From Streptococcus oriscaviae (lineage in GTDB: Bacteria > Bacillota > Bacilli > Lactobacillales > Streptococcaceae): DNA of 64,000 nt. The DNA lies in assembly GCF_018137985.1 (NCBI RefSeq), contig NZ_CP073084.1, positions 868,001 through 932,000 of the forward strand, in the 5' to 3' direction. The position numbers and the translations under genes were made by a program. Of the stretch, positions 21,960 to 31,482 are shown piece by piece; the stretch's first letter is position 1; the number at the start of each line of letters is the position of its first letter. A model generated the notes under the pieces. The model made no database searches. It had not been told where the DNA came from and was given only the letters and a program-made list of their open reading frames with translations.

Positions 21960-23262
21960 TCAGTTCATCATGATTTTAACGCTAGTGTCCATTTGGTTTT
22001 CACTAGCCTGGTCCCTCACAACCCTCACATCCGCTGTCTGCTTTTGGCTTAAACACAGTCGCTTTAAAGTGGACATGAGTCCTTTGGAGCGCTACCCAAT
22101 GATTACCATTGTAGTTCCTGCCCACAACGAAGAAGTGGTTATTGCGCAGACCGCTACTGCTATTTTGGATATGAATTATCCGGCAGATAAAGTTCAACTC
22201 CTGCTTTTTGCAGATAACTGCAGCGACAAGACCTATCAGGAAATGCAAAAAGTTCAGGCCTTGCCACAGTACGCCAACCGCAACATGACCCTCATCAACC
22301 GCAAGGGAACCGGCGGTAAGGCAGGCGTCCTCAACGATGGGCTGAAAATGGCTCAAGGCGAATACATTTGCGTCTACGATGCAGATGCCATGCCCGAAAA
22401 AAATGCCTTGTATTTCCTGGTAAAAAAAGCGCTGGAAGACCCTGAACGCCATGTGGCCGCATTTGGACGCAACAAAACGCGCAATGCCGACCAGAATTTT
22501 CTGACCCGCTGTATCAATCAGGAGATTGTGGTAACACAGCGAATCTTGCATGTAGGCCTCTGGCATTTCTTTAAAATCGGGCGTATCCCGGGAACCAATT
22601 TTATTATCCAAACGGATTTTGTCAAGAGCATCGGTGGTTGGAAAAACGGGGCGCTCACTGAAGACACCGATATTTCTTTCAAAATCATGCAGAAGGGAAA
22701 ATTGATTGCTCTAGCATATAATTCCGAGGCCTTTCAACAGGAACCAGAAACCCTCCGCTCCTACTATATGCAGCGCAAGCGTTGGGCCAAGGGCAACTAT
22801 GAAGTCGTCTTAGCCAACTTTAAGCACCTTTTTGACCGCAGCAACTGGCGCGTCACCTTGGAAGTTCTTTACTATGCTTGTACCTTCTTCTGGTTTAATG
22901 CTGCGATTATTCTTTCTGATTTAGTGTTTTTAGCCAATGTAATCGCCATTGTCGCCCGGCTCTTCTATCCAGACATTGAGATTCCTTTTGCTTTTGATTC
23001 GAGCAATATCTATATCACCCAGCTAATGCTCTTCAACTGGATCTTGATGATTTTGCTCTATTTGTTGCAAATTAACATTGCTTTGGCTTCGCAATTCGGT
23101 CAGGCCACCATCAAGCAAATTTGGCTGGCTTTGGCTGCCTATTTCACCTATTCTCAATTATTTATCATCGTGTCCATCGATGCCATTTCATCCGTTATTC
23201 TTGATAAAATTTTGCGTCGCAAGGGAACCAAGTGGGTGAAGACAAAACGGTTTGCCGGCTAG
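21952..23262 (+). CDS. Processive family 2 glycosyltransferase (polysaccharide synthase)
   Basis: 436 residues. An N-terminal membrane helix is followed by a GT-A catalytic domain: VVPAHNEE near residue 55, DADAMPE near 140, GTNFIIQTDF near 217, TEDTDISFK near 235 and the processive-synthase motif QRKRWAKGNY near 275. Three to four C-terminal helices follow (about 305-430). This is the architecture of IcaA/PgaC, hyaluronan and BcsA-like synthases that polymerise and export sugar through the membrane. With mnaA upstream the likely substrate is a UDP-HexNAc, but polymer identity cannot be read from sequence. No PilZ domain is evident. Confidence 0.88.
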   Translation: MISQFIMILTLVSIWFSLAWSLTTLTSAVCFWLKHSRFKVDMSPLERYPMITIVVPAHNEEVVIAQTATAILDMNYPADKVQLLLFADNCSDKTYQEMQKVQALPQYANRNMTLINRKGTGGKAGVLNDGLKMAQGEYICVYDADAMPEKNALYFLVKKALEDPERHVAAFGRNKTRNADQNFLTRCINQEIVVTQRILHVGLWHFFKIGRIPGTNFIIQTDFVKSIGGWKNGALTEDTDISFKIMQKGKLIALAYNSEAFQQEPETLRSYYMQRKRWAKGNYEVVLANFKHLFDRSNWRVTLEVLYYACTFFWFNAAIILSDLVFLANVIAIVARLFYPDIEIPFAFDSSNIYITQLMLFNWILMILLYLLQINIALASQFGQATIKQIWLALAAYFTYSQLFIIVSIDAISSVILDKILRRKGTKWVKTKRFAG

Positions 23263-23275
23263 AAAGGAAAGTACT

Positions 23276-24385
23276 ATGAAAAGTAGAAAACTACAATTTT
23301 TGATTTTCGGAATGATTCTAACGGCTCTCGTTGCTCTTTTCTTCTATGTCCGTCAGTCTATCCAAACAGACATAACAGACCGACTCTATCAGCAGTGGAC
23401 TACCCACTACATCCAAAAGAACAAAAAGGAAGCCTATGTTAAGACCAAGGTGTCTTCCGGAGAAACTGTCGTCCTCTCAGAAGCACAGGGCTATGCCATG
23501 TATATTGCTGTTTTAGCAGCAGAAAAAGGAGAAGATACGCAAGAGGATTTCCACAAACTCTACAACTACTATATGAATCACCGGACAAACAAAACCCAGC
23601 TCATGTCTTGGCGCCAAACCATCAAAAATGGACAGGTTTCTGACGAGAAAAATAATGCGACTGACGGGGACATCTATATCGCATACGCTCTGATTAAGGC
23701 AGCAAAGTTGTGGAAACAGCACGCCCCCGAATATCAAAAACAGGCGACCGCCATTTTACAGGACATCCTTACATACAATTACAACAGCAAAGCTAATTTC
23801 CTGACTGCTGGAAACTGGGCCAGCAAAGATTCTGACTACTACTGGCTGATGAGAACATCTGATACCCTGCCAGAACAGTTTGAAACCTTTTACGACTTTA
23901 CGAAGGACGAACAGTGGCTGTCTATCAAGGCCTCCATGCTGGAAAAGCTGGAAACCATCAGTGCCCAACATAGCACGGGCCTGATCCCGGATTTTATTTG
24001 GGTTAGTGAGAAGGGGGATGCTAGAGCAGCTGAGGCCAATGCCGTAGCTTCGGCCCACGATGGTGATTATTATTACAACGCCTGCCGGCTTCCTTACGTC
24101 TTGGCTCAAAGTCAGGACAAACATAGCCAGAAAATCTTAAATAAGATGATGGACTTTTTCATGGAACAAAAAAGTATCTACGCCGGATACCGTCTTGATG
24201 GAAAACCTCTAGACCAACACCAACCATCCAGTTTTGGTGCACCGATTTTTTATGCAGCGAGCAAGAATGACGCCTACGATAAGCTCTTGCAGCAAAATAA
24301 ATATATTTTCCTGCAAGACTTGCCATCCGATAGCTACTACGAAGCTGTCATCGTTACCATGATTGCACTAGAAACACTCTCATAA
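23276..24385 (+). CDS. Membrane-anchored glycoside hydrolase family 8 protein
   Basis: 369 residues from ATG at 23276 (GAAAGG ribosome site; the frame overlaps the GT2 end if read from 23252). One N-terminal membrane helix (about 5-24), then an extracellular alpha/alpha-barrel. The GH8 general acid is likely the Glu of VLSEAQGYAMYIAVLA (about residue 75) and the base Asp lies in NNATDGDIYIAYALI (about 125). GH8 enzymes cut cellulose, chitosan or similar beta-linked polymers and occur in polysaccharide synthase operons (BcsZ, YdaJ) to trim or release the product. Last gene of the operon, followed by a strong terminator. Confidence 0.85.
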   Translation: MKSRKLQFLIFGMILTALVALFFYVRQSIQTDITDRLYQQWTTHYIQKNKKEAYVKTKVSSGETVVLSEAQGYAMYIAVLAAEKGEDTQEDFHKLYNYYMNHRTNKTQLMSWRQTIKNGQVSDEKNNATDGDIYIAYALIKAAKLWKQHAPEYQKQATAILQDILTYNYNSKANFLTAGNWASKDSDYYWLMRTSDTLPEQFETFYDFTKDEQWLSIKASMLEKLETISAQHSTGLIPDFIWVSEKGDARAAEANAVASAHDGDYYYNACRLPYVLAQSQDKHSQKILNKMMDFFMEQKSIYAGYRLDGKPLDQHQPSSFGAPIFYAASKNDAYDKLLQQNKYIFLQDLPSDSYYEAVIVTMIALETLS

Positions 24386-24387
24386 AA

Positions 24388-24423
24388 TAAGCCCTGCCGG
24401 GAGATTCCCAGCAGGGCTATTTA
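24388..24423. terminator. Bidirectional terminator
   Basis: AATAGCCCTGC-type stem GCCCTGC / GCAGGGC with flanking A/T tails between the converging GH8 and ecfT genes. Confidence 0.8.
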
Positions 24424-24427
24424 TGCC

Positions 24428-25261
24428 TTATTTCCAAGGATTGTAGAAACGACCGCCATTGACCCAGAAAAGGCCAAGAGTCACTACCATGACGAGCAAG
24501 GCCAAGCCAATGACCAGATAATCCCGTTTACTTGGTGGCTGATAGGTATACCAAGTACGGGTTTTATTTTTCCCGAAACGCCGCAATTCCATGGCCGTAG
24601 AGATAGTGTCGATCCGCTTGAGGGAACTGAAAATCAAAGGGATGACAAGGGCCAAATTGCCCTTGATGCGATCCATCAGCTTGCCTTTTTTCGACAATTC
24701 CAGCCCACGCGCTTCCTGCGACATCCGAATGGTATAAAATTCCTCTTGAATGTCTGGTATATAGCGCATGGTCAAACTGACTGCATAGGCAATCTTGTAG
24801 GAAACACCAATCTGATGAAGGCTGGAAGCAAACTGGCTAGGATGGGTCGTCATCAAAAAGACGACCGCCAAAGGAACTGTACAGAAGTATTTCAACAGCA
24901 GATTGAGTAGATAAAAGAGCTGCTGACTGGTGACAGTATACATCCCAACACCCGACCAGAGGATGGTTTTTGCTCCATATAATTCCACAGCATATTGTGG
25001 AGCAAAGAGATAGACCATACTGGCGTTTAGAAGGGCAAAGATGGTGGTGAAGACCAAAACAAAGGACACATCCCGCATCCGGATATGGGATAGCTTGAAT
25101 AAGTAAAGGGAAAAAAGAGCAATCAACACAATCAGGCGAGTATCATAGGTAATCATAGCAGAGATGGACACTAGCAAAAAGAAGACTAGCTTACTGACTG
25201 CTGATAATTCATAAATCAAGCCCTCACCGGCATGATAGCCGATAGTCTTTATCTCCTTCAT
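24428..25261 (-). CDS. ECF transporter transmembrane component EcfT
   Basis: 277 residues with five to six hydrophobic segments and the EcfT coupling motifs: MSQEARGLE near residue 180 and [15 protein letters not shown] near 235 (the two Ala-Arg-Gly-type helices that bind the ATPases). It overlaps the double ATPase gene by 4 bases. It forms the energy-coupling core with that ATPase; the substrate-binding S-component is not next to it (see 41271-41816). Confidence 0.88.
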   Translation of the reverse strand: MKEIKTIGYHAGEGLIYELSAVSKLVFFLLVSISAMITYDTRLIVLIALFSLYLFKLSHIRMRDVSFVLVFTTIFALLNASMVYLFAPQYAVELYGAKTILWSGVGMYTVTSQQLFYLLNLLLKYFCTVPLAVVFLMTTHPSQFASSLHQIGVSYKIAYAVSLTMRYIPDIQEEFYTIRMSQEARGLELSKKGKLMDRIKGNLALVIPLIFSSLKRIDTISTAMELRRFGKNKTRTWYTYQPPSKRDYLVIGLALLVMVVTLGLFWVNGGRFYNPWK

Positions 25262-26931
25262 ATCTTGTTCCTCTCCTTATCCATGTAAAATGCCGTCAAA
25301 TCCAGTGGGTCAACGCCCAAGCGTTCTGCCAAGTGGAAAATACTGGTTTCTTTGAGATTGGCCTGACGAATGAGCGATGGATTCGTCAAAATTTGAGCCG
25401 GACTGGCATCCGCAATGATTTGACCGTCCAAGACCACGACTGCCCTGTCCGAATAATCCAGCATCAACTGCATATCGTGGGTAATCATGACAATGGTGTG
25501 TCCTTTAGCATTGAGCTGATCAAGGAAATCCATGATTTCTGTATAATTGCGCTTGTCCTGACCGGCTGTTGGTTCATCCAGAAGGATAATCTCAGGATTT
25601 AACACCAGAATGGAGGCAATGGTCACTCGTTTTTTCTGTCCGTAGGAAAGAGCAGAAATCGGCCACTTACGGAATGGATAGAGTCCACAGACCTTCAAGG
25701 CCTCTTCCACCCGAATTTGGACTTCTTCTTCTGCCAGACCTCGCATGCGTAGACCTAGGGCTACTTCGTCAAAAATCATAGTCTGGCTAATCATTTGATT
25801 GGGATTTTGAAGGACGTAGCCAATCCGCTCTGCCCTCTCCTTCACAGAGTCATCCAGAATGGATTGCCCCTTCCAAAGCATCTCTCCTTCCGCCTGTACA
25901 AAGCCACAAAGTGCCTTGGCTAGAGTCGATTTACCTGCACCATTTTTACCGACAATCGCTAGACGTTCTCCCTGATGAAGCGTCAGATTGATATCTTTTA
26001 ACACCTGCTTAGTGGGATAGGAAAACTGCAAATTCCGCACTTCTAAAAGAACTGGCTTACCCTGCTTTTCCAAGTGGGCAACCGGCAGCTGAGATAGGTT
26101 CACTTCTTTCAAATCCAAATCCCAAAGGGTGGATAGATTGGAGGATGCTTGAATAGGATACCCCAGATAACGCAGAGTAGACAAATAAAGGGGTTCCCGA
26201 ATACCATTTTCATCCAGTAGGTTTGACTTAAGAAGCTCATCTGGATGTCCATTATAGAGGATGCGTCCATGGTTGACCAAGACAATCCGATCCACCTGCC
26301 GATAAAGGACGTCTTCCAGCCGGTGTTCGATAATAATGGTCGTCGCCCCTTCTTCCCGATGCAAGCGGTCAATCAGGTCAATCGTATCTTGACCAGACTT
26401 CGGATCGAGATTGGCTAAGGGCTCATCAAACAAGAGAATGGGGCTCTCATCAATCAAGACCCCGGCCAGGCTGACTCGTTGTTTCTGCCCGCCTGACAAA
26501 TCCTGCGGTCGGTGACCAAGGAGGTCGGTCAATTCCAAGCGCCCTGCCCAATCGGCCACTTTCTCCTTCATAACATCTAGCGGTTCTACATCATTTTCCA
26601 AGGCAAAGGCCAAATCCTCAGCAACTGATAAACCGATAAACTGCCCATCCGTATCCTGAAGAACTGTACTGACTAGAAGAGATTTGTCATAGATGGACAT
26701 ATCAAAAGCGGCCTTCCCCTGAATGGTCAAGCTGCCGGTCATCTCCCCGGGATAGATATTGGGAATCAAGCCATTAAGACAGTGGCCTAGAGTTGACTTG
26801 CCCGATCCTGATGGCCCGATAATTAAAACCTTCTCTCCCTGATAGATGGTTAGATTGATGTCAAGCAAGGTCGGCTCTTGCTGGGCATTGTATTTAAAGG
26901 TAAAATCCTTAAACTCGATGATTTTGTTCAT
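25258..26931 (-). CDS. ECF transporter fused double ATPase
   Basis: 557 residues from ATG at 26931. Two ABC ATPase domains in one chain: Walker [10 protein letters not shown] (about 39) with signature DLSGGQKQR, and Walker [10 protein letters not shown] (about 320) with signature LSYGQKKR; each has a Walker B DEP. The fused form is typical of YkoD-like and methionine-precursor (Mts-type) ECF modules. No Shine-Dalgarno is visible before ATG 26931, while a TATAAT ends only 6 bases upstream, so the mRNA may be leaderless. The frame can be read from TTG at 26979, with an ill-spaced AGG. Confidence 0.88.
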   Translation of the reverse strand: MNKIIEFKDFTFKYNAQQEPTLLDINLTIYQGEKVLIIGPSGSGKSTLGHCLNGLIPNIYPGEMTGSLTIQGKAAFDMSIYDKSLLVSTVLQDTDGQFIGLSVAEDLAFALENDVEPLDVMKEKVADWAGRLELTDLLGHRPQDLSGGQKQRVSLAGVLIDESPILLFDEPLANLDPKSGQDTIDLIDRLHREEGATTIIIEHRLEDVLYRQVDRIVLVNHGRILYNGHPDELLKSNLLDENGIREPLYLSTLRYLGYPIQASSNLSTLWDLDLKEVNLSQLPVAHLEKQGKPVLLEVRNLQFSYPTKQVLKDINLTLHQGERLAIVGKNGAGKSTLAKALCGFVQAEGEMLWKGQSILDDSVKERAERIGYVLQNPNQMISQTMIFDEVALGLRMRGLAEEEVQIRVEEALKVCGLYPFRKWPISALSYGQKKRVTIASILVLNPEIILLDEPTAGQDKRNYTEIMDFLDQLNAKGHTIVMITHDMQLMLDYSDRAVVVLDGQIIADASPAQILTNPSLIRQANLKETSIFHLAERLGVDPLDLTAFYMDKERNKI

Positions 26932-26937
26932 GAAACC

Positions 26938-26943
26938 ATTATA
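26938..26943 (-). promoter_or_regulatory. -10 element abutting the ECF ATPase start codon
   Basis: TATAAT on the minus strand separated from ATG by only GGTTTC, which would place the transcription start at or next to the start codon. A -35 candidate (TTTTTT at 26961-26966, 17 bases away) is poor and lies in the upstream terminator. Confidence 0.4.
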
Positions 26944-26959
26944 GCGTAAATGGGGTAGG

Positions 26960-26993
26960 AAAAAAAGCAAGGAAACCAAATTCCTCGCTTTTG
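26960..26993 (-). terminator. Terminator of the TetR-ClC membrane operon
   Basis: AAAAGCGAGGAA / TTCCTTGCTTTTTTT stem (one wobble) with a short loop, between the unknown membrane gene and the ECF ATPase gene. Confidence 0.75.
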
Positions 26994-27024
26994 ATGAATA
27001 GATACGAACGATAACCGAACTGGA

Positions 27025-27783
27025 TCAGGAGTCGGATGAATCTGAACCGCCATCCAAATCAGGTAAGAAGAGAATAACCATTTTCTGGAGCCGCCTTTTC
27101 TCCCACCAGTAGGCATAGATGGACTCCAAAACCATATAGATCGACAGTCCAGAAAGTAAGAAGTAAGAGGTTCCGATGACCTGTTCAAGCTTGGTTAGGG
27201 TGGCAATCCCTTCTCGTAGCACTTTATAGAGGGGTGCATTTTCTTTTAAAATGGTCCAAGAGTCTTTCAGGGTCACTTCGATGTTCCCAAGGCTTTGTAA
27301 ACTAAGGCTCCGCAGCTTCTCTATTATCTGTTCAACAGTCGCTTGAATATCATACTGTCCAAGCTCGCCAGATAGCTGGTAAATCTGCCAGCCCTGGACA
27401 AAAAGGACAAGAAGGACAAGAAGGACAGCCAAGATAGCACCAACCATCAACCAGATTAGCCCGTAATAGGCCCAGGTCAGGCGCTTCAAGGAAGGACTAA
27501 GCCCTCTTTCTCTCTTCAAAATGCCCAGCAAGTGCATATTTCCCCAAAAGTAGAGGAAGAGCTGGCCCAGAAAGGCAAAAATCAAAAAAACTCCCATCCA
27601 AATCAGTTTTTGTCTGATAAAGGTGGCGAATTCTCCTGCCAAAAGGGCATCCAGATAGGCCATGGAGGGAGACAGGCTGGCTTTGATGATTCCCTGATAG
27701 ATGGCCGGCTGGAGCATGAGCAGGACAAGGATAAGCAAAGCCCAAGAGCCATGGAGCAGCCGACTGAAATTAGGCTTCACCAT
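27025..27783 (-). CDS. Unrecognised multi-pass membrane protein
   Basis: 252 residues. Hydrophobic segments lie at about 13-32, 60-85, 105-130 and 210-230; between the third and fourth is a ~75-residue hydrophilic, partly amphipathic stretch, and the C-terminus is acidic (DLDGGSDSSDS). I do not recognise a family. It overlaps the ClC gene by 14 bases and closes the operon TetR-HdeD-Cls-K channel-ClC, so a role in membrane or ion homeostasis is possible but unproven. Confidence 0.6.
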   Translation of the reverse strand: MVKPNFSRLLHGSWALLILVLLMLQPAIYQGIIKASLSPSMAYLDALLAGEFATFIRQKLIWMGVFLIFAFLGQLFLYFWGNMHLLGILKRERGLSPSLKRLTWAYYGLIWLMVGAILAVLLVLLVLFVQGWQIYQLSGELGQYDIQATVEQIIEKLRSLSLQSLGNIEVTLKDSWTILKENAPLYKVLREGIATLTKLEQVIGTSYFLLSGLSIYMVLESIYAYWWEKRRLQKMVILFLPDLDGGSDSSDS

Positions 27784-28978
27784 GAACTCTTCCTGCTTTC
27801 AATTTTATACCCATCCACCGTAAAATGAAGATGAGGATGAGGGCAATGGGCCAGAGTTTGATTGGGAAAAAGAGGGAGATAAAGATACCTGCCAGCCACT
27901 CCTTTTGCAGCAAGGTGACCGCCAAGGAAAGGCTGACAACCAGAACAACAAAGAGTGAATCGTAGCCTGGCAGCACTTGGGCCACTGCAAAGCCCTGCAG
28001 GATACTGGCAAAGGTGATGGGAAAAATATCTCCGCCTGTCCATCCTGTTTCCAGACAGATTTCCAAGAAGACAAGTTTGAGGAGGGACAGGCCAAACAAA
28101 ACTAGGACTGGTAGCTCCAGGCCCATCTCCACAACTGAGTGCATGGCATGCTGGCCAGAAAAGAGCAGGCTGGGCGCAAAAACAGCAATTCCAAAGATGG
28201 CAATTGCACCAAGCATGACTTTACCAAAGAGAGGCAAGGAATACTTCTTCAAGACAGCTTTTATCTTTTTCATCAGCCAATGGTAGACCTTACCAAAGAG
28301 GAAGCCATAGAGCATGAGGGGCAAAATCAAAACCAAGTCCGCAATCTGCCACTGGCTGTCACCCAGTTTGGTGATAAAGGAAGGCTGCTCTGTCATCCGC
28401 ATCAGCAGGACAAAAATAATCAGGCCGTTGACAATGAAAAACAAGCGCTTCTTCTTATCCGTTCCCTTCTGGCTGGCTGGATAGGTCAGCAGGTATTGAC
28501 TGGGATGGAAAAGCCTGACTAACTTGTCTTTGAGGGGCAGTTGCTTCAGCCGCTCTCTATTAGCTTCTAGGTAACGGAGCTTATCAGCCTGCCAGATGGA
28601 ATAGGCAATGACCGCCCCCAGCAAGGGAGCCTCTGGCCCAACTCCTGCTCCCAAGACAAGGATGAGCAGGGCCAAGACCAGGCTGCGCCAAGTATGGCGG
28701 TAGGTGACCGTCTGCTCTTCTTGCAGCTCCTCCATCAGCTCATGGCTGGTTCTAGGCAGACTCCCCCACTTTCGCTTGAGGGCAAAGACTAGGAGGCCGC
28801 CAACCAAGAGCATGAGACCTTTATAGAGGTTGGGAAAGGGCACTGACTGCCCCCAGCTTTCCCAGAGCAGATGGCTGCCAAATTTTTCAGCCATCAAAAA
28901 GAAAAAGGCAACTAGGGCAATCAGACTGCTCAAGCAGAAGCCAGAAAGCAGGATTGTCACATTTTGTTTCTTCATCAC
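27770..28978 (-). CDS. ClC-family chloride channel/transporter
   Basis: 402 residues, ten or more hydrophobic segments. The conserved ClC motif GAGVGPEAPLLGA (GxGxPE type) is at about residue 110, and a second anion-path segment is seen in GWTGGDIFPITFA near 315. The family moves chloride or fluoride, some as H+ antiporters. A canonical GSGIP first motif is not obvious. It overlaps the K+ channel gene by 4 bases. Confidence 0.82.
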   Translation of the reverse strand: MMKKQNVTILLSGFCLSSLIALVAFFFLMAEKFGSHLLWESWGQSVPFPNLYKGLMLLVGGLLVFALKRKWGSLPRTSHELMEELQEEQTVTYRHTWRSLVLALLILVLGAGVGPEAPLLGAVIAYSIWQADKLRYLEANRERLKQLPLKDKLVRLFHPSQYLLTYPASQKGTDKKKRLFFIVNGLIIFVLLMRMTEQPSFITKLGDSQWQIADLVLILPLMLYGFLFGKVYHWLMKKIKAVLKKYSLPLFGKVMLGAIAIFGIAVFAPSLLFSGQHAMHSVVEMGLELPVLVLFGLSLLKLVFLEICLETGWTGGDIFPITFASILQGFAVAQVLPGYDSLFVVLVVSLSLAVTLLQKEWLAGIFISLFFPIKLWPIALILIFILRWMGIKLKAGRVHGEA

Positions 28979-29328
28979 TTTTGGTCATCCTCCTTGGGCA
29001 AGAGCTTGTTCATCTCCATATAGTAGGTCACCACAATCCCTGACAGACAGCCGAAAAATAGGAGGCCGTAGAGGGACAAGATAACACTGACAATCCTGCC
29101 GATAGCCGTTGTCACCACAATGTCCCCATAGCCCGTAGTGGTTGAGGTTACAAAAGAATACCAAATACTATCTCCGAAGGTCTTGATGGCAGGCTCAGTA
29201 AACAACAAGATCAGGGCTGCCAGAAAGAGATAACAGACAAAGGACAGGATAAACTTGGAAAAATGGGTTACCTTGACAATATGCCACAAGACCTGCAAGG
29301 GTTTCTTTTTTTTAAGATTCGCTTTCAT
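28975..29328 (-). CDS. Two-helix potassium channel
   Basis: 117 residues: two hydrophobic helices (about 25-43 and 82-105) around a pore loop with the K+ selectivity filter TTTGYGD near residue 65. It is a minimal KcsA-like 2TM channel with no visible regulatory (RCK) domain. It starts 11 bases after cardiolipin synthase and overlaps the ClC gene, so K+ and anion channels are made from one transcript. Confidence 0.88.
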   Translation of the reverse strand: MKANLKKKKPLQVLWHIVKVTHFSKFILSFVCYLFLAALILLFTEPAIKTFGDSIWYSFVTSTTTGYGDIVVTTAIGRIVSVILSLYGLLFFGCLSGIVVTYYMEMNKLLPKEDDQK

Positions 29329-29339
29329 GGTATTTCCTC

Positions 29340-30857
29340 CTAAAAGAGCGGACTCAAAACTCTCAAGACAGCCTGACTTGTCCGCTTCAGCAGTCCTTCT
29401 CCCAGCTCCTTCAAATGCACTTCTTCACTGACCGCAAAGGTTTCGAGATAGTCCTGTTTCAAGTCCTTGAGGGTCTCCACTTCGTAGAGAAGGGTGCCGC
29501 ATTCAAAGTGCAGGTAGAGACTGCGGTAGTCCATGTTGATGGTCCCAACGACGCCAACCTTATCATCTGCCAGATAGCTCTTGGCATGGATAAAGCCTGG
29601 CGTATAGCGATACAAGCGAACGCCTGCTTCCAGAAGCGGACGGAAATAGGATTCGGTCAGGGTGTAGACAGCCTTTTTATCTGGAATCTTCGGCACTACG
29701 ATGCGGACATCTACCCCTCTTTTGGCCGCCATGGTCAAAGCCAGTGTCATCTCATGGTCGATAATCAGATAAGGGGTAAAGATGTAAACATAGTCCTTGG
29801 CATTCCAGAGAATATCCATATAAAGGTTCTCAGAAATCAGCTCCTCATCCAGAGGCGAATCGGAGAATGGCTGGACATAACCCTTGGCCCTTACGGACTT
29901 CCTAGGCAGATAAGCCGCAATATCGGTCTGTTCCTTACAGCAGGCATCCCAAACCGAGAGGAACATGAGGGTCAGATTGGCAACCCCATCCCCCTCCAAG
30001 CGCAGACCAGTATCCTTCCAGTGGCCTAATTTGCTGTCCACATTGATGTATTCATCCGCGATATTGATGCCACCGTTGTAAGCCACATTTCCATCAATGA
30101 CTAAGATCTTGCGATGGTCGCGATTGTTCATTCCCAGAGCTAGATAAGGGACCATCGGGTTAAAGGTTACCACCTTGACGCCCTGACTTTCCAGCTCGGA
30201 CTTGAATCCCTTTGGCAAGACCATCAATGAACCTAAATCGTCATACATGACACGGACATCCAGACCTTCCTGAGCCTTGCGGATCAGAATTTCCTTCATC
30301 CCATCCCACATTTGGCCTTGGCCGACAATGAAGTATTCAAAGAAGATGAAGGACTGGGCCTGCTCCATATCCTTGAGCATGGAAGCATACATGTCTTCAC
30401 CCAGTTTGAAATAGGCCACATCTGTATTGCCATGGCGGGCATAGGTCCCCTGACTGGCAATATAGTCCGAAATCCCCTTGACCTCATCTGCGATGGGGAG
30501 GATTTGTTGCGGGTAGTTGATTTGCTCTAGCTGCTGCTCAATGCGGGCTTCCGATTCTTGAATGGCCTTTCTCAGCTTCTTAGCTGGCTGCTTGTTGGCA
30601 GAGATTAAGTAAAGAAAGGTTCCAAACATGGGCATGAGGCCAATCAGGATGAGCCAGCCAATCTTGTAGACCGGATTATCCTTGGAGCTGACAATAGCCA
30701 ACATCATCAGGACACTGACAAGCCCCAAAATAGCTGTAATCACCGTGGAATAGCTGCTTAATTGGTAGAAAAAGAGCAGGAGCCAGGCTAGCTGTACAAA
30801 GAGCAGGATGGCCCCGATGGTGACCTTGTTAAAGAGGATATTTTTCAGCTTCTCCAT
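29340..30857 (-). CDS. cls: Cardiolipin synthase
   Basis: 505 residues. Two N-terminal membrane helices (about 12-30 and 37-58) precede two phospholipase-D motifs: HRKILVIDGNVAYNGG (about 240) and HAKSYLADDKVGVVGTINMD (about 423). It condenses phosphatidylglycerol to cardiolipin at the membrane. It follows the HdeD-like gene by 18 bases. Confidence 0.93.
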   Translation of the reverse strand: MEKLKNILFNKVTIGAILLFVQLAWLLLFFYQLSSYSTVITAILGLVSVLMMLAIVSSKDNPVYKIGWLILIGLMPMFGTFLYLISANKQPAKKLRKAIQESEARIEQQLEQINYPQQILPIADEVKGISDYIASQGTYARHGNTDVAYFKLGEDMYASMLKDMEQAQSFIFFEYFIVGQGQMWDGMKEILIRKAQEGLDVRVMYDDLGSLMVLPKGFKSELESQGVKVVTFNPMVPYLALGMNNRDHRKILVIDGNVAYNGGINIADEYINVDSKLGHWKDTGLRLEGDGVANLTLMFLSVWDACCKEQTDIAAYLPRKSVRAKGYVQPFSDSPLDEELISENLYMDILWNAKDYVYIFTPYLIIDHEMTLALTMAAKRGVDVRIVVPKIPDKKAVYTLTESYFRPLLEAGVRLYRYTPGFIHAKSYLADDKVGVVGTINMDYRSLYLHFECGTLLYEVETLKDLKQDYLETFAVSEEVHLKELGEGLLKRTSQAVLRVLSPLF

Positions 30858-30875
30858 ATTGAAACCCTTTCTAAC

Positions 30876-31394
30876 TTATGCTTTTTTAGATTTGAAATAG
30901 AGAACGATGGCCGCAATTCCTTGGTAGATAAAGACAAAGGCCACGGTATAGGTCACAATCACGCCTGTCATGAGTGGGTGACCCATCATGATGATTCCTG
31001 AGATAATCCCCAAAATACCGGTCCAAAGAAGGGTGCTGCCCAACTTCTTGTCCACTTTTTTGACTTCAAAACTCATGATCGTCTTGGAAACACCAGTAAA
31101 GAGAGCCCAGAAAGCAAAGATGAAGGGAATGAAGGTCACTTTTTCAAAGAAGGTCCCTGAGAAGAGCCAGATAGCCAAGAGAACCGTCATCACACCGTTG
31201 AAAAGGTCCCAACCGCTTTTCTCATCAGCTGAGAAGTATTTGATGATGTCAGAAATACCGTTTACCATGAAAATCAGGGCAAACAAGATGGCAAAGGACA
31301 GAAGGCTGAGGGCTGGATTGGCCATCAGATAAAAACCTGCAAGAATGGATAAAACACCCGCTACGATTGACAACCATGATAATTTTTTAGACAT
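30876..31394 (-). CDS. HdeD-like DUF308 membrane protein
   Basis: 172 residues with six evenly spaced hydrophobic segments and the DUF308 pattern of paired helices (AGVLSILAGFYLMANPALS; GIISGIIMMGHPLMTGVI). The family is linked to acid and membrane stress; the mechanism is unknown. First structural gene after the TetR regulator, 88 bases downstream of it, with a TAGGAGA ribosome site. Confidence 0.8.
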   Translation of the reverse strand: MSKKLSWLSIVAGVLSILAGFYLMANPALSLLSFAILFALIFMVNGISDIIKYFSADEKSGWDLFNGVMTVLLAIWLFSGTFFEKVTFIPFIFAFWALFTGVSKTIMSFEVKKVDKKLGSTLLWTGILGIISGIIMMGHPLMTGVIVTYTVAFVFIYQGIAAIVLYFKSKKA

Positions 31395-31482
31395 AATAAA
31401 TCTCCTATAATTCTTTTTTTATTTTTGTGTTGGTTTCGAGGACTGGCCTCATACTGGACTTCTAATCATGCATCACTCCTTT

